A stretch of DNA of 64,000 bases from NCBI GenBank assembly GCA_905182135.1, contig CAJJAG010000003.1, forward strand, positions 1 through 64,000. The letters run 5' to 3'. The notes under the pieces were generated by a model. The model did no database searches. It worked only from the letters and a program-made list of their open reading frames with translations, and had not been told where the DNA came from. The position numbers were made by a program, and so were the translations under genes. This stretch comes from an uncultured Acidimicrobiaceae bacterium. Its GTDB lineage: Bacteria; Actinomycetota; Acidimicrobiia; Acidimicrobiales; UBA10347. Positions 36,672 through 45,066 of this stretch are shown piece by piece (position 1 is the first letter of the stretch; every line of letters starts with the position of its first letter).

Positions 36672-37091
36672 TTAACGCTGTACGACCAATGTGACGGTGG
36701 TGCCCTTCTTGGTCTGCGTAATGGTGCAACTATCGGTCAGGCGCCGCATGAGCGTAACGCCAAGGCCCCGCTCGAATTCAAGCCGCTCGGGGTCAGTAAC
36801 CGGCGGATGTTTCTTGAGCTTTGACGGATCAAAGCCGTCGCCCTGATCCGTTACACGCACCGTGACTTTGGTGTTGGCAACCGTGATGCGAATCCGAACA
36901 GTAGCTTCGGTGCCGCTGCGGTTGTGGGCCTCGATGGCGTTTGTTATCGCCTCGCTGAGAGCAAGTCGCAGATCTTGCAACCGTTCTTCTTTGAGAACCG
37001 ACTCAGCCTCGAGTGCCGTCGACAGGACCGACCGAACCATGGCCAGATGTTCGAAGGCCGGCGGTATCTCGATGTCGAAGTTTTCGCTCAT
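36672..37091 (-). CDS. RsbW-like anti-sigma factor (HATPase kinase)
   Basis: This 139-residue GHKL-type serine kinase has the N box in LALSEAITNAIEAH, the G1 box VTDQGDGFD and the G2 region ERGLGVTLMRRLTD. Such proteins bind a sigma factor and phosphorylate the STAS antagonist. Its ATG overlaps the stop of the STAS gene by four bases (ATGA). No sigma-factor gene is in the window, so the partner is unknown. Confidence 0.88.
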   Translation of the reverse strand: MSENFDIEIPPAFEHLAMVRSVLSTALEAESVLKEERLQDLRLALSEAITNAIEAHNRSGTEATVRIRITVANTKVTVRVTDQGDGFDPSKLKKHPPVTDPERLEFERGLGVTLMRRLTDSCTITQTKKGTTVTLVVQR

Positions 37092-37489
37092 GTCGCGACT
37101 CCGTCGGGGTTACCCGCACCATCGACAGTCACGCCCTCGACCGAGGTCAGCGCTTCTTCGAGCGACTCGTAGAGATCGAACACCTCGTTCAGGCGAGTGA
37201 TCTCGAACAAGTGAATCAGATGATTCTGTGAACACACGATGCGGAAACCACCGTCGATCATGCGCATGCGCTTCGCTGCGCCGACCATGACGCCCAGTCC
37301 AGTGCTGTCAATGAAGTCGACTCGGTCGAGATCTAGCACGAGGCCTGCGGGCTTACGCGCAGTAACGGTCTGGACATGTTGTCGCAGCCGAGGCGCAGTC
37401 GCCATATCTATCTCACCGGTGACTCGCATAACGGCCCATCGCCCGTACTCGGCGACCTCAAAGGTGGGCTCGATCACAAGTACTGACAC
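37088..37489 (-). CDS. STAS-domain anti-anti-sigma factor
   Basis: This 133-residue protein has a STAS domain. The phosphorylatable Ser is in VDFIDSTGLGVMVGA. The N-terminal VMRVTGEIDMATAPRLR and C-terminal FEITRLNEVFDLYES are typical of SpoIIAA/RsbV-like antagonists. It is the upstream member of a coupled pair with the RsbW-like kinase. Together they form a partner-switch that frees a sigma factor when the STAS protein is unphosphorylated. Confidence 0.9.
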   Translation of the reverse strand: MSVLVIEPTFEVAEYGRWAVMRVTGEIDMATAPRLRQHVQTVTARKPAGLVLDLDRVDFIDSTGLGVMVGAAKRMRMIDGGFRIVCSQNHLIHLFEITRLNEVFDLYESLEEALTSVEGVTVDGAGNPDGVAT

Positions 37490-37620
37490 TAGTTCGAATC
37501 CGAGCGCAGCGAGCGGCGCTTAGCGGTGTTCTTGCCGACTTTTTACGCAATTAGGTATCAATTCCGCGTCGCTGACGAAAGAACCCGACACTGTCCCACC
37601 TCGTCTCTACTCTTGTAGAG

Positions 37621-39885
37621 ATGGAGACGGTGAGCGCTAACGGCCTCGATGAACTGCTCGCGCGGCTCGAAGAAGACGGCCGAATTGTGCACGTCGAGCG
37701 CTTCGCTCCGCGCTCTGCACGCTTTGGCGCATTGGACCGCCCTCTGCCCGACGGCGTTGCTAACGCACTCCCCTTTGACCAGTTCTTTACCCATCAAGCC
37801 CAGGCCATTAACTATTTGCGCGATGGCCAGTCAGTTGCTGTGGCGACTGGCACCGCCTCGGGCAAGTCACTCTGTTATCAGGTCCCCATCGCGGAAGCTG
37901 CGGCCGAGAGCCACGGACGTTCCACGTCGCTGCTGCTGTTCCCGACCAAGGCACTGGCGCAGGACCAACTGCGTTCCTTTGGCTCGTTGGGTGTCGACCA
38001 AGTCAAGCCTGCAACCTATGACGGCGATACGCCGTATGAACAACGCACCTGGATCCGCAACCGGTGCAACACGATCCTGACGAACCCCGAAATGATTCAC
38101 GGTTCGATCCTTCCAAACCACAGCCAATGGGCCCGCTTCTTCCGACGGCTGGAGTTCGTAGTCATCGACGAATTACATGTGCTGCGCGGCGTCTTTGGAA
38201 GCCACGTCAGCCATATATTACGCCGGCTGTTGCGGGTGGCTCGCCACTATGGCAGCGAGCCTACGTTCTGTTTTACGTCGGCAACGATCGGTGAGCCCGG
38301 CGCCCTTGCATCTGAGCTCTGTGGTCTGCCCGTGCATCAGATCGAAAACGACGGGTCACCCCACGGTCCCCGCACGTTTGCACTGCTCAATCCGCCGTTG
38401 CTCGACCAAGCGTCCGGCGCACGTAGTTCGACGAACTCTGAGACCGCGTCAGCGGTGGCGGCACTGGTCGATGCGGGGCACCGCACGATCGCCTTTGCCC
38501 AAAGCCGCAAGGGCACCGAGTTAATTGCAGGCGATGTTCGACGACGACTCAATGCACTCGATGACAGAGTCGTGCGGTCCTACCGCGGCGGCTATTTAGC
38601 AAACGAACGTCGTGAGATCGAAGAAGAATTAGCGAACGGCACCGTGTCGGCGGTAATCGCAACGAACGCCCTCGAGCTCGGAATCGACATCGGGGGCCTC
38701 GATGCCTGTGTCTTGTCGGGCTTCCCCGGCACGATCGCGTCCATGTGGCAACAGGCTGGTCGAGCGGGGCGCACTGGCCAGGCGTCGCTCACGATTCTGG
38801 TTGCTGGTCAAGATCAGCTCGACCAGTGGCTTATGGCGCACCCCGACCAGGTCTTCTCCCGGCCCCCCGAACCCGCAGTCATCAATGTCACCAACGCCTT
38901 CATTGCCGATCCACATCTGGCGTGTGCCGCCTTTGAGCTGCCACTCGGCCACAACGACAGCAAATACTGGCCTGACATCCTCGACGACACGGTCCGCCGC
39001 CTGGTCATGCGCGACCTCATCGTCGCTCGACTGCACGATGACAAGCCCATTGCCATGTGGGCAGGCTCTGGCAGCCCGAGCCGCGGTATCGGCCTGCGAT
39101 CCGGTTCGACGAACGAGGTCAAGATAATCAACACTGACGGCACCTTGATCGGTACCGTCGATGAGTCACGAGCGTCAAGCTTGGTGCACACCGGGGCCGT
39201 CTACCTGCACCGGGGGCAGACCTACAAGGTCGAACACTTCGATCCCGACGATCTAGTCGCCATTGTCGATATGGCGGCTGATGACGAATACACACAGCCC
39301 CGCACTTCTACCGATATATCTGTGTTGGCCGTCGACGACAAGCAGGCCGTGGGGCCACTCGAACTCTTCCTGGGTCAAGTCGACGTCACGACCCAGGTCA
39401 CCGGTTATCAGCGACGCGAGCGCCGCAGCCGCAAAATCTTGTCCCACGAGGAACTCGACCTTGAACCCCAACGGCTCGTAACTCGGGCGTTCTGGTACAC
39501 CATCGAACATCAGCTGTGTGAAGAGGCCGGCGTTGTCACCAGCCAACTCCCTGGCGCTCTACATGCCGCCGAACATGCCATGATCGGCATGCTTCCCCTG
39601 TTTACGATCTGTGATCGCTGGGATGTCGGTGGCGTCTCCACCGCCATGCATCAGGACACGCTGCATCCGACGATCTTCATCTATGACGGTTACCCAGGCG
39701 GTACCGGTATTGCCGAACTCGGCTACGACGTCGCGAGCCGTCATCTACAAGCAACCCTCGATCTGCTTCGAGCCTGCGGGTGCAAAGACGGGTGCCCTTC
39801 CTGCATCGTCTCACCCAAGTGCGGCAACGGCAATGAACCACTCGACAAGGCCGGCGCGATCGCTCTGCTCAAATTGGCCCCCTAG
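37621..39885 (+). CDS. MrfA/YprA-like superfamily 2 helicase with C-terminal DUF1998 zinc domain
   Basis: This 754-residue helicase has Walker A ATGTASGKSLCYQVP, a DELH Walker B in FVVIDELHVLRG, motif III FTSATIGEPG, and motif VI QQAGRAGRTGQ. The C-terminal DUF1998 domain has four Cys in CGCKDGCPSCIVSPKCGNG. This matches the B. subtilis MrfA group, which repairs mitomycin-type DNA damage, and is distinct from long Lhr helicases. Divergent from the STAS gene. The repair role is inferred from family. Confidence 0.88.
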   Translation: METVSANGLDELLARLEEDGRIVHVERFAPRSARFGALDRPLPDGVANALPFDQFFTHQAQAINYLRDGQSVAVATGTASGKSLCYQVPIAEAAAESHGRSTSLLLFPTKALAQDQLRSFGSLGVDQVKPATYDGDTPYEQRTWIRNRCNTILTNPEMIHGSILPNHSQWARFFRRLEFVVIDELHVLRGVFGSHVSHILRRLLRVARHYGSEPTFCFTSATIGEPGALASELCGLPVHQIENDGSPHGPRTFALLNPPLLDQASGARSSTNSETASAVAALVDAGHRTIAFAQSRKGTELIAGDVRRRLNALDDRVVRSYRGGYLANERREIEEELANGTVSAVIATNALELGIDIGGLDACVLSGFPGTIASMWQQAGRAGRTGQASLTILVAGQDQLDQWLMAHPDQVFSRPPEPAVINVTNAFIADPHLACAAFELPLGHNDSKYWPDILDDTVRRLVMRDLIVARLHDDKPIAMWAGSGSPSRGIGLRSGSTNEVKIINTDGTLIGTVDESRASSLVHTGAVYLHRGQTYKVEHFDPDDLVAIVDMAADDEYTQPRTSTDISVLAVDDKQAVGPLELFLGQVDVTTQVTGYQRRERRSRKILSHEELDLEPQRLVTRAFWYTIEHQLCEEAGVVTSQLPGALHAAEHAMIGMLPLFTICDRWDVGGVSTAMHQDTLHPTIFIYDGYPGGTGIAELGYDVASRHLQATLDLLRACGCKDGCPSCIVSPKCGNGNEPLDKAGAIALLKLAP

Positions 39886-39938
39886 GGCCTGTGGCTTCTA
39901 TCAAATCTACGAAGAGTGCTGTTCGGTAGGCTCAGGTA

Positions 39939-40376
39939 ATGCGTGCGTTGGTACAGCGAGTTTCCGAGGCCCGAGTTCGGGTCGATGGTGAGGTCATCGG
40001 CGAAATTGAACAGGGCGTGCTGGCGTTGATTGGGATCGCCCACGACGACACCCCAGCGCAAGCCATAAAGTTGGCCGAGAAGATTGCTCATCTGCGAATC
40101 TTCACCGATGACGACGACAAGATGAACTTGAGCGTGCTTGACATTGGCGGCTCTGTCCTGGCCGTCAGTCAGTTCACCCTTTATGGCGACACCCGCAAGG
40201 GCCGACGCCCTGCCTACATCAACGCCGCCCGTCCCGAGATTGCTGAGCCACTCTGTGATGCGGTAGTCGATGCTTTGCGTGGGCTCGACCTGCCCGTTGA
40301 GACCGGCCGCTTTCGGGCCGACATGAAGGTCGAGCTCATCAACGACGGCCCAGTCACCCTCTCGATCGAAATCTGA
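39939..40376 (+). CDS. dtd: D-aminoacyl-tRNA deacylase
   Basis: This 145-residue DTD enzyme removes D-amino acids from tRNA. It starts [23 protein letters not shown] and has the catalytic [17 protein letters not shown] block and the C-terminal [11 protein letters not shown], the cross-subunit Gly-cisPro motif. Complete length. It follows the helicase by 53 bp and may be read from the same transcript. Confidence 0.95.
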   Translation: MRALVQRVSEARVRVDGEVIGEIEQGVLALIGIAHDDTPAQAIKLAEKIAHLRIFTDDDDKMNLSVLDIGGSVLAVSQFTLYGDTRKGRRPAYINAARPEIAEPLCDAVVDALRGLDLPVETGRFRADMKVELINDGPVTLSIEI

Positions 40377-40427
40377 TCTATCGGTAAGAGCCAGACCGCA
40401 CCTCGCACAGGCCCAGCTGCATAGATC

Positions 40428-41882
40428 TCAGGCAGTTGACGCAACCGAGTCACGCCGAGCAAAGCCCCAGGCGACAACAAAACCAACAACGGCGACGACG
40501 AACATGGGATACCAGGTGAAGCGGGTAGCCCAGGTGTTGCCTTCGCGGAGCTCGACCTCACCTTGCAGCACGCGAGCCTCGGAGATACCGGTGCGGTCAA
40601 CGATCGTGCCGTCGGGTTTGATGATTGCGCTGAAGCCAGTCGGCGCAGCCTGCAGCACCCAACGACCAGACTCGATTGCCCGCAGTTGCGACGACGCGAT
40701 CTGCTGGGTCTGCACAATTGTCAACCAGAACGATGAGCCGTTTGTCGGATTCAACTGAATCAGACCGCCATTGCTCATACCGTCATAAGTTCGGTCATCG
40801 TGGAACACTTCCCACGAGATACTGATTGCAGCAGTGCCGACACCGGTTTCGATAATGGCTGGACCCGTTCCTGGTTTGGCATCATTGGTGGGCAAAAAGT
40901 CGGGAGCAACACGCTCGATCAGTCCGCGAAAGGGTACAAATTCGCCGAACGGGACCCGCCGCAGCTTGTCATAACGACCTGAGTTCGTGCCGTCGGGGTT
41001 GATCGTCATCGACGCGTTCAGGAAGAAACCTTCGTCCCCAAAAGTCTCGATGATGCCAGCGATGATCGGCGCATCGAGATCCTGCGCCATTTCGACCAGT
41101 TCGTCGTACACAGGCGTATCGACGAGAGGGCCCCTTGTGTGCACAACGTTCTCGGGCCATAGCACAAAGTCGACCGGGCCTTGTACGCCTTGGCTTGCTT
41201 CGAGGTGGCGCACGAACACTTCCCGCGAGCTCGTGTTTGCAGCCCGGGTGTTCTGCGGCCCGCCACCCTGCACGATGGCGATATCGATGGTGTCGATCGC
41301 TTGTCCGTGGGGTGCCACAATCGTGAGGAACACAGCTGCGACCAGCACGCCAACAGCAATAGTAGTGTCTCGCATGTTGCGCTCCGCGAGGGCACTGAGT
41401 GCAACGCCGCCGACGCCGACCAACGCAACTATCGTCAATGAGCCAAAGACTCGTGCCGTCTGGGCCAAAGGCGCGTCGGACTGACTGATGGCCAAGCTGG
41501 CTAGCGGCACACCACCAAAGGGCCAGTTCCAGCGAACAAGCGCGGCAAGAACCAAGGCTGCCGGAAGGGCCACACGGCGCCCTTGTGTGGGTGGCACCAG
41601 CATGGCTACAGCTCCATAGAGCATGGAAAATACAACGCCTTGGATTAGGTACCCGGGGATCGTCATATCCCACATCCAGAAGGTGGCTGGGAACAGCCAC
41701 CAAATACCAACCACGGTCGCCCGTTTAAAGCGTTCCTTTCGTGGCTGGTTTGCCAGAAGCATGTCGAGGATGGCGATGCCTACAAACGCAAACGGCCACC
41801 ATCCCCATGGCGGCATCGAAAAGGCGATCAGACCACCGGCAAGGGGCGCCATAAGTCCAGCCGTTCTGTCCGAGTGAATCAT
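40428..41882 (-). CDS. lnt: Apolipoprotein N-acyltransferase with Ser at the catalytic Cys position
   Basis: This 484-residue protein has about five N-terminal membrane helices, a nitrilase-like domain and a final helix, the full Lnt plan. Lnt adds the third acyl chain to lipoproteins. The catalytic Glu (LWPENVVH) and Lys (YDKLRRVPFGEFVPF) are present, but the site normally reading I-C-(Y/W)-E reads ISWEVFHDD, so the nucleophile Cys is Ser (codon TCG). The enzyme may be inactive or may use Ser. It starts 25 bp after the UGA-containing DsbA-like gene on the same strand. Confidence 0.85.
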   Translation of the reverse strand: MIHSDRTAGLMAPLAGGLIAFSMPPWGWWPFAFVGIAILDMLLANQPRKERFKRATVVGIWWLFPATFWMWDMTIPGYLIQGVVFSMLYGAVAMLVPPTQGRRVALPAALVLAALVRWNWPFGGVPLASLAISQSDAPLAQTARVFGSLTIVALVGVGGVALSALAERNMRDTTIAVGVLVAAVFLTIVAPHGQAIDTIDIAIVQGGGPQNTRAANTSSREVFVRHLEASQGVQGPVDFVLWPENVVHTRGPLVDTPVYDELVEMAQDLDAPIIAGIIETFGDEGFFLNASMTINPDGTNSGRYDKLRRVPFGEFVPFRGLIERVAPDFLPTNDAKPGTGPAIIETGVGTAAISISWEVFHDDRTYDGMSNGGLIQLNPTNGSSFWLTIVQTQQIASSQLRAIESGRWVLQAAPTGFSAIIKPDGTIVDRTGISEARVLQGEVELREGNTWATRFTWYPMFVVAVVGFVVAWGFARRDSVASTA

Positions 41883-41907
41883 GTCTGACGCCCCCTGCAG
41901 CCTTGAA

Positions 41908-42531
41908 TCAAATTGGGCGCTCGCCGAACTCTGGTTTTTCAGTACGGGTGCGCTTGATCTCCCAGAAGCCAGGTATCTGAGCGACCGCTACGAAAGCATC
42001 CCACAGCTTTAGTGACTGCTCGGTAGTCGGCACACGAGTGATGACTGGTCCAAACAATGCGACACGGTCGCCGTTGTCATCATCGAGTGCGATGATCGGC
42101 GTACCGACATCGTCACCCGTCAAATCAAGGCCCTTCTTCATCGCTGCACGAATGACATCGTCGTAGGACTCATCGTCGAAGGCATCGGCATATGACGCGT
42201 CGAAACCTGCCGTTGCCAAGGCATCGGCAACGTCGAAGCGGTCCTGGCGCTCCTTGTCGTGGTGAATGCGTGTCGCAAACTCCCAATACGCATCCTTAAC
42301 CCGAGCTTCGCCTTCACCCTTGCGGATTGCTTCGATCACACGCAACAAATTGTGTGTGAACGAAACCGGTGCGTAGTAGTCACTGTCTTCAGCCGGCTGA
42401 TTCTTCTCGAGCAAGCTGATCGGCTGCCACGTGATATTTAGGTCGCGGTGCGGTTGCACTTCGTCGACTACCCAACGGGCAGTCACCCAACACCACGGTC
42501 AAATAGGGTCTACCCAAAATTCAATATCCAT
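41908..42531 (-). CDS. Likely selenoprotein: DsbA/Rv2466c-like (mycothiol-dependent nitroreductase family) with UPWC motif
   Basis: Reading through one in-frame TGA gives a 207-residue protein that starts at ATG 42531: MDIEFWVDPI, then TGA at 42501-42499 (codon 11), then PWCWVTARWVV. Mycobacterial Rv2466c-type proteins have DPLCPWCW here, so TGA replaces exactly the first Cys of the CPWC redox motif and the second Cys is kept. The rest matches the family to the end (DVGTPIIAL, ALFGPVITRVP, EIKRTRTEKPEF). A gene caller would start at GTG 42486 and lose the active site. A small GGGU-GACU-GCCC hairpin follows the TGA. A nonsense mutation or sequencing error is the alternative. Confidence 0.75.
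42477..42488 (-). promoter_or_regulatory. Candidate SECIS hairpin after the UGA of the DsbA-like gene
   Basis: GGGU (nt +11 to +14 after UGA) pairs with GCCC (+19 to +22) around the loop GACU, with one U-G pair. A G opens the loop, as expected for bacterial SECIS, but the stem is short, so support is modest. Confidence 0.35.
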
Positions 42532-42712
42532 CAACGCAGGTTATAGGGCGTTGCAGTATGCGGGCCAGCGAAACCGGTTGACTCTTGACCTTCGCCAGCA
42601 GTGTCAGCGAGCGGCCGCACTTGAGATCGACACCCATGGTCGCGGTTATTCCAACACGCGAACAGAGTGGAAGCGTTCGGAGCGATTACTTCGGGTAGGG
42701 CTAGTGTCCGCG

Positions 42713-43012
42713 TCAGATGGCGCAGGCGCCGCCGGTGCCATCATCGAGCTCGACTACAAGCCGCTTGCGCAGTCCGCCCTTGACATCGACTCGCATGGCA
42801 GCCGCCAAGCCAATCAGCTTCGGGGCCATCAAAATCTTGAAGTCACCATGTCGCATGTTGCGATACGGAGCCAGGTTCTTGCCCTTTGTATTGGTGTCGA
42901 CCGACACCTCGGCAACCTTGCCTCAACCGACCGCCGAGATGAAGTCAATAGTCATGACCCCGCCACGTTTAGCGAGTAGTTGCTCTGCATCAGATGTGAT
43001 ATCGATGTTCAT
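42713..43012 (-). CDS. Likely selenoprotein: HesB-like / CC/Se-motif family protein
   Basis: Reading through TGA at 42925-42923 (codon 30) gives a 99-residue protein from ATG 43012, preceded by GGAG. It begins MNIDITSDAEQLLAKRGGVM, then TIDFISAVG, TGA, GKVAEVSV, and ends with KRLVVELDDGTGGACAI. The layout (I-x-I-T start, KRGGV-x-TID, then Sec about 30 residues in, then PE/AEV, Pro-rich or polar middle, basic end) is that of the HesB-like 'CC/Se motif' selenoproteins known from other bacteria. A strong SECIS-like hairpin follows the TGA. Lies 181 bp upstream of the DsbA-like selenoprotein gene, same strand. Confidence 0.75.
42893..42908 (-). promoter_or_regulatory. Bacterial SECIS-like element in the HesB-like gene
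   Basis: From nt +15 after UGA, GGUGUC pairs perfectly with GACACC around the tetraloop GGUC (+21 to +24). In E. coli fdhF the essential apical GGU lies at +19 to +21 after UGA in a similar stem, so position and loop sequence both fit SelB recognition. Confidence 0.7.
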
Positions 43013-43384
43013 GGTGGATCTCCGGGTCCGAAGGACGTCCGAGGTAGGAACCCCCCCAACGGTACCCTTCTTCTCGAACCAGTCGAGCAATTTCCACTGA
43101 GACACCACATCGCTATCAACTACGGCAGGTCAACCACGACCTGTCTGATGCCAACCGGCTGTGATCAACGGGTCCGTGTCGAGTCGAAATTCCCGCAGTG
43201 ATAAGCATGCGGGCTCGCTAGTTTTCTTCGTCACAAACCGTGCAAATCATGAGCGGCGGAATGACGAAGGCCATTGCCAAACCGAAACCCCGCATAGCCA
43301 GGTGGGCAGTACGTCAACAAAAAGCATGACGCGATCCAGTGGCGAATACACACGACACCTCACCGGTGTGATGTGATCGGGCGC
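43013..43384. other. Divergent promoter region between HesB-like gene and amidase
   Basis: About 370 bp without a supportable gene; only short frames with no motif on either strand. It must contain the promoters of the minus-strand selenoprotein-lnt group and of the amidase gene. I found no tRNA-Sec gene here. Confidence 0.35.
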
Positions 43385-44767
43385 ATGGTTGAACTCACCT
43401 CGTCGCTCACCACGCTTATTACAGCCCTTGACAACAAGGATGTGTCGGCCCGCGAGCTGCTGACGATGCACCTTGATCGCATCAATCGTCTGGACGGCGA
43501 TGTCAACGCCGTGGTTACCCTGGCGCCCGATCGCGCCGAAGCCGAAGCCACCGAGATCGACAACGCCCGTGCTGGTGGCGCAGACCTCGGCCGACTCGCA
43601 GGCGTGCCAATCACCATCAAGGATGCGCTCGCTACCGAGGGCATCCGGTCGACGGGCGGCGCCGTCGAACTACGCGACTTCGTGCCCGACACCGATGCTG
43701 TGGCTGTTGCCAAGGTCCGCAACGAGGGTGCGGTCGTGTTTGGCAAAACAAATGTGCCCCGTTGGTCCGGCGATTACCAGTGCTACAACGAAATGTTCGG
43801 TACGACGAACAATCCTTGGGATGTCGAACGCACTCCAGGAGGATCCTCCGGCGGCCCCGCTGCTGCTGTGGCGATGGGATTCACCGGGTTCGAGATCGGC
43901 ACCGACATCGGCGGATCCATCCGGCTTCCCGCATCGCACTGTGGCGTGTACGGGCACAAGCCGAGCTTCGGGGTGATCCCCACCCACGGCTATTTGGACA
44001 GTGTCGCCTATCACCGCAACGTGTCGGATGTAAATGTGTTTGGTCCAATCGCACGCTCGATCGATGATCTTGACCTGCTTGTCGACCTACTCGCTGGGCC
44101 AAACCCCGACGATGCACCTGGTTGGCGCCTGGAACTTCCGCCACCGCGTGCTGCTGAGCTCGCCGATTTCCGAGTTGCGGCGTGGCTCGACGATTCGTTC
44201 TGCCCAGTCGATGACTCTGTCAGTGCTGTTCTTCAGAATGTCGTTGCTGCTCTTGAAGACGCCGGCGCTCAGATCAGCCACACAGCACGTCCTGACCTGG
44301 AACCAATGGCCGCCGCTGTCAATGGTTCGAACCTGATCGGCTCAGCTACCGACATCTCCGAAATGCAAGAGGGAATGTCGCATCTCGTGTGGGATGTGAT
44401 GCATCGTCAGCGTGGCGAGATCCGGCAGCGGTGGTCCGAGTTCTTCGGTGACATCGATGTGCTTCTGTGCCCCGTCTCCCCTGTTCCAGCCTTCCAGCAC
44501 GTTCATTCTTCCCAGGGTTCCAACTGGGCACATGGGGTGTTGAGAGACTTCGACGACATGCCGTATCGCCACATGCTCCGATGGAACACGCTCATTGGTA
44601 GCGCCTATCTGCCGGTCACCGTGCCGCCTGTCGGGCGCACTGCTGCCGGTCTGCCCGTAGGCATCCAAGTCGTTGCACCCTTCCTGCATGACCGCACTGC
44701 GCTGGCGTTTGCTCGCCGTATCACCGAGGTCATTGGTGGTTATGAAGCCCCACCCCTCGCGGTCTAG
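43385..44767 (+). CDS. Amidase (amidase-signature family)
   Basis: This 460-residue enzyme has the Ser-cisSer-Lys triad of the amidase signature family: Lys in VPITIKDALATEG, and the Gly/Ser-rich block PGGSSGGPAAAVAMGF followed by EIGTDIGGSIRLPA. The family hydrolyses amides, including indole-acetamide, nylon oligomers and Gln-tRNA substrates. It is not a GatA by context, since no gatB/gatC is near. ATG 43385 is chosen over the upstream GTG at 43373. Confidence 0.92.
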   Translation: MVELTSSLTTLITALDNKDVSARELLTMHLDRINRLDGDVNAVVTLAPDRAEAEATEIDNARAGGADLGRLAGVPITIKDALATEGIRSTGGAVELRDFVPDTDAVAVAKVRNEGAVVFGKTNVPRWSGDYQCYNEMFGTTNNPWDVERTPGGSSGGPAAAVAMGFTGFEIGTDIGGSIRLPASHCGVYGHKPSFGVIPTHGYLDSVAYHRNVSDVNVFGPIARSIDDLDLLVDLLAGPNPDDAPGWRLELPPPRAAELADFRVAAWLDDSFCPVDDSVSAVLQNVVAALEDAGAQISHTARPDLEPMAAAVNGSNLIGSATDISEMQEGMSHLVWDVMHRQRGEIRQRWSEFFGDIDVLLCPVSPVPAFQHVHSSQGSNWAHGVLRDFDDMPYRHMLRWNTLIGSAYLPVTVPPVGRTAAGLPVGIQVVAPFLHDRTALAFARRITEVIGGYEAPPLAV

Positions 44768-45066
44768 TCCGGAATCGACTTTCAACCCACGTAGCCAATG
44801 AGTTCAGCCATATCGACGTAACGAGTGCCTTCGGCTATCTCGGCCTCGGGGCCAACAAGACATTTGGTCTCCAGGTCCGAGATCGAAGAGCTAGCAATTC
44901 CTCGGTGTGCCTATGCCCCATGATGGGCGATCGAGCTGGCGCTCATCACTTCGTTGGTGATGAACGACAAGTTTTGCCACCTGGGTAGAATCTGTGGCTA
45001 GTACTTGGAAAATGGGGAGGCGGACGGCAGTTGTCCGCCAACCCCAGTCAAACCAAACCGTTCAGA
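44768..45066. other. Interval with a possible gene fragment on the minus strand
   Basis: Minus strand 44910-44782 is open for 42 codons and ends TGA with protein-like sequence (KCLVGPEAEIAEGTRYVDMA then ELIGYVG). It lacks a usable start codon in frame, and TAG precedes it at 44913. GGAGACCAAATG occurs in another frame close by. It may be the end of a decayed small gene. Nothing else is seen. Confidence 0.3.

Noticed and set aside
42532-42712. Search for a tRNA-Sec (selC) gene between the two selenoprotein candidates
   Set aside because: No sequence with a UCA anticodon loop and a long acceptor/variable arm could be folded on either strand here or in the other gaps that I read.
42431-42979. 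Plus-strand frame of 182 codons
   Set aside because: It lies antisense to both UGA-containing genes, has no family resemblance and an atypical composition. The minus strand carries recognisable family motifs, so this long frame is a shadow that would mislead automatic calling.
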